Positions 43,961 to 53,275 of a stretch of 64,000 nt of DNA are shown one piece after another. Source of the stretch: Methyloversatilis universalis EHg5 (GTDB lineage: Bacteria; Pseudomonadota; Gammaproteobacteria; Burkholderiales; Rhodocyclaceae); the NCBI RefSeq assembly GCF_000378945.1, contig NZ_KB900539.1, forward strand, positions 365,241 to 429,240, written 5' to 3'. The notes below the pieces were generated by a model. That model was not told the origin of the DNA. It ran no database searches and saw only the letters and a list, made by a program, of their open reading frames with translations. Position 1 is the stretch's first letter; every line of letters begins with the position of its first letter. The position numbers were made by a program, and so were the translations under genes.

Positions 43961-44755
43961 ATGACAAGAAACCGACTGAACGTCCTGCTGTGCGCGCTGC
44001 TGGCCGGCGCACTGCCGCTGTCGGCCCAGGCTGAAGAAGCGGCTGCGCCGGCGTACACGATCACGTCGAACATCGGCGTGTTCTCGCAGTACATTTTCCG
44101 CGGCATTTCGTACACGCAGGAAAACCCGGCGGTGCAGGGCGGCTTCGATTTCGCGCACGAGAGCGGCGCCTATCTGGGCATCTGGGGCACCAATGTGAGC
44201 GATCTGGCGCTGTCGAACGCGACCGGTGAGATCGACGTGTACGGTGGCTATGCCAAGACCTACGGCGACTGGACCTTCGACGTGGGCTTCCTGCAGTTCA
44301 TCTTTCCGGGCGGCAAGTACGACCTGACGGGCGGTGGCACCGAAACGCTGAACACGCTGGAACTGAATGCGGCGGTGAGCTGGAAGTTCGTGCAGCTGAA
44401 GTACTCGTACGCGGTGACCGACTACTTCGGTTTCAGCACGAAGTCGTTCGGCGCGGATTCGGACGGATCGGACTACATCGAGCTGAACGCGAACTACGAG
44501 TTCATGCCGAGCTGGGTGGTGAACGCGCACGTGGGTCACCAGAAGGTGAAGAACTACAGCGACTACGACTTCACCGACTGGAAGCTGGGCGTGACGAAGA
44601 ACTTCGAAGGCGGCTGGCAGGCGTCGGTGGCCTACATCGACACGAATGCGGACAAGACGCTGTACACGATCTGTGACAACGCCGGTGGTGTGCAGACGCG
44701 CTGCAAGGACACCGGCGACAGCAAGTGGCTGGCCTACATCAAGCGCACCTTCTGA
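43961..44755 (+). CDS. TorF-family putative porin, copy 2
   Basis: 264 residues, with GGAG nine bases before the ATG. It differs from copy 1 mainly in the signal peptide (RNRLNVLLCALLAGALPLSA) and in a few loops, for example LTGGGTETLNTL against DPSGESLNTL, and the insert AGGVQTR near the C terminus. The conserved barrel start TITSNIGVFSQYIFRGISYT and the C-terminal IKRTF are identical. No terminator separates it from qhpG, so it is probably read with the QHNDH genes and serves as their outer-membrane channel. Confidence 0.87.
   Translation: MTRNRLNVLLCALLAGALPLSAQAEEAAAPAYTITSNIGVFSQYIFRGISYTQENPAVQGGFDFAHESGAYLGIWGTNVSDLALSNATGEIDVYGGYAKTYGDWTFDVGFLQFIFPGGKYDLTGGGTETLNTLELNAAVSWKFVQLKYSYAVTDYFGFSTKSFGADSDGSDYIELNANYEFMPSWVVNAHVGHQKVKNYSDYDFTDWKLGVTKNFEGGWQASVAYIDTNADKTLYTICDNAGGVQTRCKDTGDSKWLAYIKRTF
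44141..44241 (+). repeat. 101-bp stretch identical to 31372-31472 (torF direct repeat, right copy)
   Basis: Exact match to the run in torF copy 1, in the same orientation, inside a longer near-identical stretch (about 44039-44325). The synonymous positions are also unchanged, which points to recent duplication or gene conversion rather than selection on protein alone. Confidence 0.9.
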
Positions 44756-44796
44756 TCGATCTGCATCCTCGTGGGCGCTCCGCAGCGGCGCCCTTG

Positions 44797-44828
44797 CGCG
44801 GTGGGGCCTGTGCTCCGCCGCGTTTTTT
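44797..44828 (+). terminator. Rho-independent terminator of the QHNDH-torF operon
   Basis: An 11-pair stem (44797-44807 with 44812-44822, including two G-T pairs) with the loop CTGT is followed directly by six Ts. It lies 42 bases after torF copy 2 and just before the end of the convergent response-regulator gene. Confidence 0.87.
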
Positions 44829-44843
44829 CGCTGGCTGGCCCGG

Positions 44844-45491
44844 TCAGCCCTGCAGCGCCTGCCTGAACTGAGGGTTCTGCAGCGCCCACACCGCCGCTTC
44901 GAGCCGGCTTTTCATGTTCAGCTTGCGCAGCAGGTGCTTGATATGCACCTTCACCGTGGCATCGGAAATGCCCAGTTCGCGCGCGATTTCCTTGTTGCTG
45001 CGGCCGTCGGCCAGCAGGCCCAGAATCTCCCGTTCGCGCTCGGTCAGGTCGCTGTGCGAGGCGGCCGGCGGCGCATTCAGCGCATGCGCCAGCAGGCCGG
45101 CGACGCTGGCGTCGAGCACCACATTGCCGCCGACCGATTGCTTGATGCGGGCGCACAGTTCTTCCGGCTCCATGTCCTTCAGCAGATAGCCGTCGGCACC
45201 GGCCTTCATCGCGTCCAGCACGTCGCGTTCGTCGTCTGACACGGTGAGCATGACGCAGCGCCCGCGCACGCCGGCCGCCTTCAGCTGGCGCAGCGTTTCG
45301 ATGCCGTTCATCGCCTTCATGTTCAGGTCGATCAGGATGAGGTCGGGATCGACCTCGGCGGCCAGCGCAATGCCGCTGGCGCCGTCGCTGACTTCGCCGG
45401 CCAGTTCCAGTTCCTCGTCGGCGCGCACCAGTTGTGCCACGCCCTTGCGGAACAGCGGATGGTCGTCGATCAGCAGGATGCGGATGCTCAT
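44844..45491 (-). CDS. NarL/FixJ-family response regulator
   Basis: 215 residues. Receiver domain with acidic pocket [12 protein letters not shown], phospho-acceptor Asp55 ([13 protein letters not shown]), and [12 protein letters not shown]. The C-terminal LuxR-type helix-turn-helix reads [20 protein letters not shown] followed by [20 protein letters not shown]. It is coupled to the sensor kinase upstream by a four-base overlap (ATGA). The pair lies convergent to the QHNDH operon end, so it may sense conditions relevant to amine or respiratory metabolism, but target genes are unknown. Confidence 0.92.
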   Translation of the reverse strand: MSIRILLIDDHPLFRKGVAQLVRADEELELAGEVSDGASGIALAAEVDPDLILIDLNMKAMNGIETLRQLKAAGVRGRCVMLTVSDDERDVLDAMKAGADGYLLKDMEPEELCARIKQSVGGNVVLDASVAGLLAHALNAPPAASHSDLTEREREILGLLADGRSNKEIARELGISDATVKVHIKHLLRKLNMKSRLEAAVWALQNPQFRQALQG

Positions 45492-47089
45492 GTCGTGCCT
45501 TCTGTCATCAGTTCGGCGGGCAGCTTCTGCGGTGCGAAGGTGAGCTGCACCCGGGTGCCGCCGCCCGGCCGGTGCACCACCGACACGTCGCCGCCCAGCG
45601 AGTGGGCGCGTTCGCGCATGATGCTCAGCCCGTAATGGTTGCTTTCGGTATAGGGGTTGGTGAGGCCGCGACCGTCGTCATCGACCACCACGGTGAGCAG
45701 ATGCTCGGGGCCGTAGTGCATGCTCACCCACACATGATAGGCGCGCGCATGCCGCACCGTGTTCGACAGCGCTTCGCGGATCACCTGCATCACGTGGAAT
45801 TCCTCGTTCACCTCGAGGTGACAGCGGCCGAGGTCGTGCACGAAGCTGATGTCCAGACCGCTGCGCTGGCCGAAGTCGTCCACCGCGTCCTGCACCGTAG
45901 AGAGCAGGCCGCCCGGACCCATGCGCACGCGGAAGGCGGCGATCAGTTCGCGCACCTCGCGGTAGGCGGCGGACAGGCCTTCGCGCAGTTCGCGCGCCGC
46001 CTGCGCCACGTCGGTCGGATGCTTCTCGCGGTCCAGCCCGCGCTGCAGCCGCGCCACCTGGATTTTCATGTAGGCCAGCGACTGCGCCAGCGAGTCGTGC
46101 AGTTCGCCGGCGATGGCGCTGCGTTCTTCCATCAGCGCGACCCGGCGTTCCTCCTGGCTGCGGCTGACGCTGGAAATCGCCAGTGCGGCGAGGTGGGCGA
46201 AGCTTTCCGCCAGATTCACCTGCGGGTCGTCCACCCGCGCGTTTTCCGGGAATTCGATCACCAGCGTACCGACCGACACGTCGCCGCGGCACACCGGCAC
46301 CACCAGCGAATGCGCAGCGCAGTCGCCGGAGGGCGGCACCACCCGCGCGCTCACTTCGCGCGCATTCTGTTCGACGCCCAGCTGGCGCAGCACCGCCGGC
46401 TCGCCCCGGGTGTGCAGCAGCGCGACGGTGCCCAGCGCCTTGTGCGCGGCAGGGTTCAGCGCCAGCCCTGCGGTGCGCGCGCCGAGCGATGTTTCCAGCA
46501 GTGACAGGCCGTTGCGCAGGCTGAATTCGGACACCACGCCATCGGTGAACATGCGCGCCACCTGGTGCAGGGTCTGCAGCGCCTGGCTCTTGCGCCGGAG
46601 CTGTTCGCCGCTGGTCTGCTGACGCCAGCGGCCCTCGGCTTCGAAGCCGGCCTGGCGCGCGCTCAGTTCGGCCAGGCTGTCGATCAGCCGGCTGATCTCA
46701 TCGCGGCCGCGCACGCGTGCGCTGTCCGACATCAGCGACAGCGCGGATTCAGTGCGCCGCACCAGCACGTCGTGCGCGCGCTTCATGATGAGCAGTGCGC
46801 CGGCCAGGATGAGTGCGCTGCACAGCACCTGCAGCAGCAGCATGACCGCCACCCGCTCCAGCAGCGACTTCTCGACGCTGCGGAAGGCGTCGCACACCAC
46901 CGCGCCGCTGTAGCTGCCCTCTGCGCACAGGTCAGCCAGCCGCCCGAACACCTGCTGGAACAGCTGCTCGATTTCGACGCTGCCCCATATGCTGAGCAGG
47001 GCGGCCACCATGCAGCCCGCCAGAGTCGCCACCAATCCGGTATACAGAGGGAAGCGCCCGCTCGGGCCGAAGAAGGATCGGATCAACAT
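45488..47089 (-). CDS. NarX-type sensor histidine kinase
   Basis: 533 residues. Two membrane helices (about 15-36 and 80-102) enclose a short 40-residue periplasmic loop with two Cys ([18 protein letters not shown]), too short for a classical nitrate sensor. A HAMP linker and a GAF-like region (about 170-310) follow. HisKA_3 has the phospho-His331 in [20 protein letters not shown]; the ATPase part has [22 protein letters not shown] and [18 protein letters not shown]. The start codon overlaps the start codon of the divergent PAS gene (CATG at 47087-47090). Signal unknown; the Cys pair could make it redox sensitive. Confidence 0.9.
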   Translation of the reverse strand: MLIRSFFGPSGRFPLYTGLVATLAGCMVAALLSIWGSVEIEQLFQQVFGRLADLCAEGSYSGAVVCDAFRSVEKSLLERVAVMLLLQVLCSALILAGALLIMKRAHDVLVRRTESALSLMSDSARVRGRDEISRLIDSLAELSARQAGFEAEGRWRQQTSGEQLRRKSQALQTLHQVARMFTDGVVSEFSLRNGLSLLETSLGARTAGLALNPAAHKALGTVALLHTRGEPAVLRQLGVEQNAREVSARVVPPSGDCAAHSLVVPVCRGDVSVGTLVIEFPENARVDDPQVNLAESFAHLAALAISSVSRSQEERRVALMEERSAIAGELHDSLAQSLAYMKIQVARLQRGLDREKHPTDVAQAARELREGLSAAYREVRELIAAFRVRMGPGGLLSTVQDAVDDFGQRSGLDISFVHDLGRCHLEVNEEFHVMQVIREALSNTVRHARAYHVWVSMHYGPEHLLTVVVDDDGRGLTNPYTESNHYGLSIMRERAHSLGGDVSVVHRPGGGTRVQLTFAPQKLPAELMTEGTT

Positions 47090-49016
47090 GACTCTGTACG
47101 TTTTTTCAGCGTGGATGCTGGCACTGCTGTTCTCGGTGGTGGTCGGCTCCTGGCACGGTACGACGACCTCTTACGTGCTGCCGGTCGCGGTGCTGGTCAC
47201 CGGGCTGTCCATGCTGTGGCTGGCCCGCAAGCTGCCCTGGTACGTGGGCTCGCCGCATAGGCCTGAAGCCACTGCGCAGCAGGAGCAGTGGGCGGGTCAA
47301 CTGTGCCACAACATTTCATCGCCTTCGGTCACGATACAGGGGCAGGAGATCACTTTCGCCAATCAGGCCTTTCTCGCGCTGCTGCATTACGGCGGTCGCG
47401 GCGACCAGGTGGTTGGCCTGCCGTTCACCAATCTGCTGCATCCGGTCGACCACCCGCGCTTCGCGACGCTGATGGCAATCGCCGGCACCGATGACGCGAC
47501 CGATGCCGAAGGCGTGCTGCGTCTGGTGCGCGCCGATGGCGGTCCGGTCAAGCTGCACGCCAGCATTTCGCCGCTGTCGCTGGTACCCGGCAGCCGGCTT
47601 ATCCAGTTCAGCGCCGACGCGGCGGCAGCGCCTGCGCGCGACGGGGTCGAGAATTCGATGTCGGTGGTGCTCGACCAGCTCGATCTGGTGCTGTTCAAGA
47701 CCGACGCCGAAGGGCGCGTCGCCTATGTGAATCGCGCATGGGAACGGCTGACCGGCCGCAGCATGCCGGACAGCCGGGGTCGCATGCTGTCGGCCGCGGT
47801 GCACCCGGAGGACAGGGATTCGGTCGACAAGGCCATGCTGTCGGTGGCCGGCGGCCAGACCGATCACCTGAGCATGGAAGTGCGCATGGTGAATACCGGC
47901 GGCAATGTGTTCTGGATCATGCTGCGCGCGCAGACCTGCACGTTGCCGGACGGCGATCTGGTGGGTGTGGTCGGCACCCTGAGCGAAGTGACCCGCCGCC
48001 GCCGCGGCGAGGAGCTGGGGTCGAGCCGGCGCTATCTGAACACCCTGCTCGCCAACGTGCCGGGCATGGTCTACCGCGGTCGCAACGATCCGGAGTGGAC
48101 GATGGAATTCGTCAGCGACGGCAGCGTGGACCTGATCGGCTACGAGCCGTGGGAACTGGTGGAAAACCACCGCGTGTCCTTCGGCAGCCTGGTGCATCCG
48201 GAAGACCGCGAATTCCTGTGGGCGCAGGTGCAGGCCAGTCTGGCCCAGCACAAGCCCTATCAGATTTCGTACCGGGTGGCCGACGTGAGCGGCAACTACC
48301 TGTGGGTGTGGGAGCAGGGGCGGGGCGTGTTCTCGTCGCAGGGTGAGCTGCTGGGGATAGAAGGTTTCATCACCGACGTGAGCGAGCGCCGTGGTGCCGA
48401 GGAAAAGGCACGCCGCCGCATGTGGTTCGAGGCGCGTACCGGCATGACCAGCCGCGCCATCTTCGATTCGCTGCTGGCCTGGACGCTGCATCAGTCGCAG
48501 GTGAACGACTTCCCGTTCGCGCTGCTGTGGGTGGATGTGAGCGGGCTGGCCGACCGGCTGTCGCCGCCCCAGACCGGTGTCGAACAGATACAGGCGACCG
48601 GTGTGGCCGGCCCGGGCGCACAGGTGCAGGCCGGCAGCGAGGCAACCGAACAGGCGCTGGCCCGGGTGGCGCGCCGCTTCCGTCCGGTCAATGGCCCGGG
48701 CGCGGCGGTCACCTATATGGACAACTACCAGTTCGCGGTGCTGCTGACCGACTTCCGTGCCGGCGAAACCGCGCGCGCGCTGGCCGGTTCGACCGAAGTG
48801 ATCACCGCGGTGTCGCAGCTGGCGAGCCGGCTGGTGCAGGAACTGTCGGCACCGCTGAACATCGGCGCCGACGAAGTACCGGTGCCGGTGTCGGTCGGCA
48901 TCGCGATCGCCGACGCCCGCTACATCGGCGCCGAATCGATGTTCGCCGCCGCCCGCCGGGCCGCCACCCAGGCGGCCGAGCTGGGGCCGGGACACTGCGA
49001 GTTCGCCGACGAGTAA
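47088..49016 (+). CDS. PAS-domain signalling protein with degenerate GGDEF domain
   Basis: 642 residues from the ATG at 47088. Two N-terminal helices (about 2-45) are followed by three PAS-type segments: around 70-175 (VTIQGQEITFANQAFLALLH), 190-310 (LVLFKTDAEGRVAYVNRAWE) and 320-445 (MVYRGRNDPEWTMEFVSDGS, then a PAC-like GIEGFITDVSERR). The C-terminal 190 residues have the outline of a GGDEF domain, but the signature position reads YMDNYQFAVLL, so no diguanylate cyclase activity is expected; SVGIAIADARYIGAESMF keeps the fold. It probably works as a sensor or c-di-GMP/GTP-binding adaptor. Divergent from the sensor kinase with overlapping starts. Confidence 0.85.
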   Translation: MTLYVFSAWMLALLFSVVVGSWHGTTTSYVLPVAVLVTGLSMLWLARKLPWYVGSPHRPEATAQQEQWAGQLCHNISSPSVTIQGQEITFANQAFLALLHYGGRGDQVVGLPFTNLLHPVDHPRFATLMAIAGTDDATDAEGVLRLVRADGGPVKLHASISPLSLVPGSRLIQFSADAAAAPARDGVENSMSVVLDQLDLVLFKTDAEGRVAYVNRAWERLTGRSMPDSRGRMLSAAVHPEDRDSVDKAMLSVAGGQTDHLSMEVRMVNTGGNVFWIMLRAQTCTLPDGDLVGVVGTLSEVTRRRRGEELGSSRRYLNTLLANVPGMVYRGRNDPEWTMEFVSDGSVDLIGYEPWELVENHRVSFGSLVHPEDREFLWAQVQASLAQHKPYQISYRVADVSGNYLWVWEQGRGVFSSQGELLGIEGFITDVSERRGAEEKARRRMWFEARTGMTSRAIFDSLLAWTLHQSQVNDFPFALLWVDVSGLADRLSPPQTGVEQIQATGVAGPGAQVQAGSEATEQALARVARRFRPVNGPGAAVTYMDNYQFAVLLTDFRAGETARALAGSTEVITAVSQLASRLVQELSAPLNIGADEVPVPVSVGIAIADARYIGAESMFAAARRAATQAAELGPGHCEFADE

Positions 49017-49052
49017 GGCGTCACCGGTTGCGCCGGCAGGCGGTGCGACCGC

Positions 49053-49964
49053 TCAGGGTTCGATCGCGATGCCGCGCAGCGGCTTGCCGTCGGCCACCCG
49101 GCCAATGCGGCTGGCGCGGCCGGTGTTCAGATCGATCTCGTACAGCTGCACCGTCGCATCGCCGCCGGTGGTGAGTGTGGCCAGCGCCGCGTTGTTCAGG
49201 TCGGCGATGTCGAAGTGGGCGTCGGTGACCGTGCCGACGCCCAGCGTGCCGACCGTGAACAGCCGGCCCAGATTGGGTGATACCACCGGCTGCACGCCCT
49301 CTACCGAGCCCTGGCGCACCAGGCTGCCGGTGGCGGCGTCGATCGCGTAATTGGTGGTGATCTTTTCGTTGTCCTTGTTGTAGGTGTAGCCGGCCGCCAC
49401 GATCTGCGGGGCCACGGCTGCGTGCGCGTCGCCGTCGGCGTACTGCAGCCGGCCGTCAGGCTGAAGTCCGGCCTGGTCGGCGGAACCATCGACCAGTTCG
49501 CCGCTGTCCGGGTGGGCGCGCAGGTTCTGTCCGGTGTCGGACACGATGCGGATGCGATCAGCCGCCGGATTGAAATCGAAGCCGAAACGCCGGCCTTCGA
49601 GCTTGAGCGCGAACGGCTTGCTGCCGACCGGCGTCAGCGCGCCGGTGGTCACATCGACGCGGAACACGCGGCCGCTGCTGCCCAGTGCATACAGATCGCC
49701 CTTGGCCACCCGGTAATCGATGCCGAGCACCGTTTCGCCGGACGCCAGTCCGGACAGTTTCACGTCCGACAGCAGGCGACCGGGCTGGCCGGCGTTGAAG
49801 CTGACCAGCCTGTGGTCCTGGGTAACGGCGCGCACCAGCTCCTTGCGCTGAGTGCCTTGCGGTTCGGCAGGGTGATGTGCGCAGGCGGCCAGCCCGGCGG
49901 AGAGGGCAAGGGCGGCAAGGGCTGAAGGGCGGACGCGGGCGTCCGGTTGTGCGATTCGGGGCAT
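49053..49964 (-). CDS. DUF4394 family lipoprotein
   Basis: 303 residues from the ATG at 49964, with GGAG seven bases upstream. Lipobox LAAC follows the hydrophobic ALAALALSAG, so it is likely a lipoprotein. The repeats VLGIDYRVAKGDLYALGSSG, RRFGFDFNPAADRIRIVSDT, GAAYTYNKDNEKIT-like and VSPNLGRLFTVGTLGVG match DUF4394, a beta-propeller-like family of unknown function. It is divergent from the cupredoxin gene. Confidence 0.85.
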   Translation of the reverse strand: MPRIAQPDARVRPSALAALALSAGLAACAHHPAEPQGTQRKELVRAVTQDHRLVSFNAGQPGRLLSDVKLSGLASGETVLGIDYRVAKGDLYALGSSGRVFRVDVTTGALTPVGSKPFALKLEGRRFGFDFNPAADRIRIVSDTGQNLRAHPDSGELVDGSADQAGLQPDGRLQYADGDAHAAVAPQIVAAGYTYNKDNEKITTNYAIDAATGSLVRQGSVEGVQPVVSPNLGRLFTVGTLGVGTVTDAHFDIADLNNAALATLTTGGDATVQLYEIDLNTGRASRIGRVADGKPLRGIAIEP

Positions 49965-50065
49965 TGCGGGTCTCCGTTCGATGGGTGGCCAGACACCGGT
50001 CCGGCCAGCAAGACTGTTCCGGATGTGAAAACGGCTCCCGGACACGGGGCTTGAGTCTCTTTTGT

Positions 50066-50080
50066 CGGGAGTCTCTCCCG
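50066..50080. promoter_or_regulatory. Inverted repeat CGGGAG-TCT-CTCCCG in a divergent gap
   Basis: Perfect six-base arms with a three-base spacer, in the 190-base gap between the DUF4394 gene and the cupredoxin gene. It could be an operator or a short leader hairpin of the cupredoxin transcript; no promoter boxes are clear. Confidence 0.3.
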
Positions 50081-50154
50081 CGCCGTCGATCGGACACGCT
50101 CAAGAATGAATGCGTTTCGCCCGTAATTCCGATTTCCTGCCTGAAATGTAAAGA

Positions 50155-50778
50155 ATGACTGTGTCTCTTGTTGCGTTCCGCCGCCGTCTGATCGTCGGCG
50201 TCCTCTCCGTGGTCGGCGCCTGCGCCGCTGCGGCGACGCAGGCCGCCAACGTCGCCTACCGTGCGCTTGATCCGTCCGGCCGCGCGCTGGACAGTGTGGT
50301 GATCGCACTGCTGCCTGCATCGCGCGCAAATCTGCCGACGCCGCGACCGGCCCGTATCGAACAGGTCCGCAAGAGCTTCATGCCCCAGGTGTCGGCCGTG
50401 CAGGTCGGCACCGCGATCGAGTTCCCGAACAACGACACGGTCCGCCACCACGTCTATTCCTTTTCGCCGGCCAAGGTGTTCGAACTGAAGCTGTACAGCG
50501 GCCGGCCGGAAAAGCCGGTGGTGTTTGACAAGCCCGGTCTGGTGGTGCTGGGCTGCAATATCCACGACCAGATGGTGGCTTACGTGTCGGTGGTCGATAC
50601 GCCTTGGTTCGCGGTGACCGGCAGCGACGGCAGCGCGCAGATCCGCGACGTGCCGTTCGGCGATTATCAGGTCCAGGTCTGGCACCCGCGCCGTCTTGGC
50701 CAGCCCGATCTGCCGCTGCGCCCGCTGAGGGTGGCTGGCGACCTGAGCGAAACGCTGGCCGTGGAACTGAAGCCCTGA
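50155..50778 (+). CDS. Periplasmic cupredoxin-domain protein (methylamine utilization protein-like)
   Basis: 207 residues with a signal peptide (RRRLIVGVLSVVGACAAAAT, cut near TQA). The single cupredoxin domain has type 1 copper ligands: His in NDTVRHHVYSFSP, then Cys, His and Met in LGCNIHDQMVAYV. The end reads FGDYQVQVWHPRRLG. Relatives are widely named methylamine utilization protein, although a direct role there is not shown. Four bases separate it from the GGDEF-EAL gene. It could be an electron carrier or a copper-dependent sensor partner. Confidence 0.82.
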   Translation: MTVSLVAFRRRLIVGVLSVVGACAAAATQAANVAYRALDPSGRALDSVVIALLPASRANLPTPRPARIEQVRKSFMPQVSAVQVGTAIEFPNNDTVRHHVYSFSPAKVFELKLYSGRPEKPVVFDKPGLVVLGCNIHDQMVAYVSVVDTPWFAVTGSDGSAQIRDVPFGDYQVQVWHPRRLGQPDLPLRPLRVAGDLSETLAVELKP

Positions 50779-50782
50779 AGTC

Positions 50783-53200
50783 ATGATGCGCGTCGGCCTG
50801 AAGTGGAAGATCGCTGCGTGGTGCGCCGCGCTGCTGCTGGTCACCCAGGCCGGCGGCCTGCTGCTGTTCGGTGAAATCGGACGCAGCAGTGCGCTGGATG
50901 ACGTCCGCGAGGAGCTGCAGACCGGCCACCGGGTATTCGATCGCATGCTGCGCGAACGCACGGGCCAGCTCACACAGGCGGCGCGCGTGCTGTCCGCCGA
51001 CTACGGCTTTCGCGAGGCGCTGCTCAGCGGTGACCGCGACACCATCACGTCGGCGCTGGCCAATCACGGCGGACGCATCAGTGCCGATCTGATGCTGCTG
51101 CTGGCGCTGGACGAATCGGTCATCGCCAGTTCGCCCTTCGATCCCGGCGGCACGCCGGATCGCCTCCACCAGCTGATCGAACAGGCGCGTCGCAGCAGTA
51201 CCCAGAGCGGCGGCGGTTTCGCCGTGGTGTCCGGCAGCCTTTACCAGGTGGTGGTGGTGCCGGTCATGGCGCCGCTGCCCGTCGCCTGGGTGGTGATGGG
51301 CTTCGGTGTGGACCAGCGGCTGATGAATGAACTGAAGGGCGTGACCGGCCTTGAAGTGAGCTTCGTGCGCCTTGGCGTCGAACAGCAGGGCTGGAAACTG
51401 GTGTCGAGCACGCTGGCCGAACCGGTGCAGAGCGAACTGCTGCAACGGCTGCCCGGATCGTCGATCCGGGTCGAGCCGGTCACGCTGTCGCTGGTCGACC
51501 GCGACTATGTAAGCAGGCTGCACGCGATCGATGCCGGCGGCCAGGAACAGGTGGGCGCAGTGCTGCAGCTGGCGCTGGATCGCGCCCTGGCACCCTGGCA
51601 GCGGCTGTACCGGGAGTGGGCCGGGCTGTCGCTGCTGGGCATGGTGATTGCACTGCTGGCCAGCGCCTTCATGGGCCGCTCTATCGCCTCACCGGTGGTC
51701 CGGCTGGCCGAATTCGCCCGCCGCGTCGAATCCGGCGAGTACGGCGAGCCGCCGGCGGTGGCACGCGGCGACGAGATCGGCCAGCTGGCCGACGCCTTCG
51801 TCCACATGACCGGCACCATCGCCTCGCGCGAGGCGCGCATTACCGAACTGGCCTATTACGACGCGCTGACCGGCCTGCCGAACCGTGCCTATTTCGCCGA
51901 GCGGCTGGACGAATACATCCGCGAAGCCGGTGAGCGCTCCGCCAGCGTGGCGGTGGTCAGCTTCGATCTCGACCGCTTCAAGATGGTGAACGACACGCTG
52001 GGCCACGACTTCGGTGATCTGCTGCTGAAAGAAGTGGCACGCCGCCTGCGCGAAGCTCTGCGCAATGTGCGTGACCAGGTCGCCCGGCTGGGCGGTGACG
52101 AATTCGCGGTCATGCTGCCGGAGGCCGACGTCCGTCAGGCGCTCGGCGTGGCGTTCCGCATTGCCGAGGCGATCAACCAGCCGATGAATCTGGATGGTCA
52201 GATGGTGGACGTGAGCGCCAGCATGGGCGTGTCGGCCTGCCCGGAGCAGGGCGGCAGCGCACGCGACCTGATGCGCCATGCCGACATCGCGATGTATCTG
52301 GCCAAGCGCCACAATTCGGTGGCTGAAATCTACGATCCGCGCCACCAGGACCAGAACGTCGAACGGCTGTCGCTGCTGTCCGAACTGCGCAATGCGGTCG
52401 AGCGCGACGAGCTGGTGCTGTACTTCCAGCCCAAGGTGGCCACGCAGCCTGACCACGTGCACCACGTCGAGGCGCTGGTGCGCTGGATACACCCGACCCG
52501 CGGATTCATACCGCCGTTCGAATTCATCCCCTTCGCCGAACAGACCGGCTACATCAAGGCGATCACGCTGTGGGTGATGAATGCCGCCGTCCGGCAGTGT
52601 GGGCAGTGGCTGGCCAACGGGCTGGAGGTGAACGTGTCGCTCAACATTTCGGCGCGCGACCTGCTGAATCCTGACCTGCCGGCGGTGTTCGCCGACATGC
52701 TGCGGCAGCATGCCTGTCCGGCCCGGCTGATTACGCTGGAAATCACCGAAAGTGCGGTGCTGGACGACCCGCTGCGTGCGCTCGCCAATCTGCAGGCGCT
52801 GCGCGAGACCGGCTGTGCAATGTCCATCGACGACTACGGTACCGGCTACTCATCGCTGTCCTACCTGCGCCAGATGCCGGTCAGCGAAATGAAGATAGAC
52901 CGCAGCTTCGTAATGCACCTGCTGGACAACCCGAACGACGAAATCATCGTCCGTTCGACCATAGAACTGGCCCACAACATGGGCCTCAAGGTGACCGCCG
53001 AAGGCGTGGAAAGCGAAGAGGTGCTGGAACGCCTGCGCGCGCTCGGCTGCGATCTGGCGCAGGGTTACCTGATCAGCAAGCCGATACCGGCTGACGCGCT
53101 GGAGCGCTGGTTCCGTGACTCGCGCTGGGCGCAGCCTCCGCTGCCGACCGCGGCGGCGGTTCGAGCGGCGCCGGAAACAACGCTGGCCACTGCCGATTGA
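50783..53200 (+). CDS. Membrane GGDEF-EAL protein (c-di-GMP turnover)
   Basis: 805 residues. Two helices (about 9-31 and 275-297) enclose a periplasmic sensor region of some 240 residues of CACHE type; HAMP follows (SIASPVVRLAEFARRVESGE). The GGDEF motif is intact at residues 437-441 (RLGGDEFAVML) while the inhibitory RxxD site upstream has Asn in place of Arg. The EAL domain is intact: EALVRW from residue 563, NISARDLL, EITESAV, DDYGTGYSSLSYLR, KIDRSFV and TAEGVES. All metal and catalytic residues of a phosphodiesterase are present. Net direction of activity cannot be judged. Cotranscribed with the cupredoxin gene. Confidence 0.9.
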   Translation: MMRVGLKWKIAAWCAALLLVTQAGGLLLFGEIGRSSALDDVREELQTGHRVFDRMLRERTGQLTQAARVLSADYGFREALLSGDRDTITSALANHGGRISADLMLLLALDESVIASSPFDPGGTPDRLHQLIEQARRSSTQSGGGFAVVSGSLYQVVVVPVMAPLPVAWVVMGFGVDQRLMNELKGVTGLEVSFVRLGVEQQGWKLVSSTLAEPVQSELLQRLPGSSIRVEPVTLSLVDRDYVSRLHAIDAGGQEQVGAVLQLALDRALAPWQRLYREWAGLSLLGMVIALLASAFMGRSIASPVVRLAEFARRVESGEYGEPPAVARGDEIGQLADAFVHMTGTIASREARITELAYYDALTGLPNRAYFAERLDEYIREAGERSASVAVVSFDLDRFKMVNDTLGHDFGDLLLKEVARRLREALRNVRDQVARLGGDEFAVMLPEADVRQALGVAFRIAEAINQPMNLDGQMVDVSASMGVSACPEQGGSARDLMRHADIAMYLAKRHNSVAEIYDPRHQDQNVERLSLLSELRNAVERDELVLYFQPKVATQPDHVHHVEALVRWIHPTRGFIPPFEFIPFAEQTGYIKAITLWVMNAAVRQCGQWLANGLEVNVSLNISARDLLNPDLPAVFADMLRQHACPARLITLEITESAVLDDPLRALANLQALRETGCAMSIDDYGTGYSSLSYLRQMPVSEMKIDRSFVMHLLDNPNDEIIVRSTIELAHNMGLKVTAEGVESEEVLERLRALGCDLAQGYLISKPIPADALERWFRDSRWAQPPLPTAAAVRAAPETTLATAD

Positions 53201-53275
53201 GCACGATGCGGACAGGTCTGCTGGCCCGGATGCTGCTTCGGGTTACAGTATCGAGACACTGACGGAGTACTTTCC

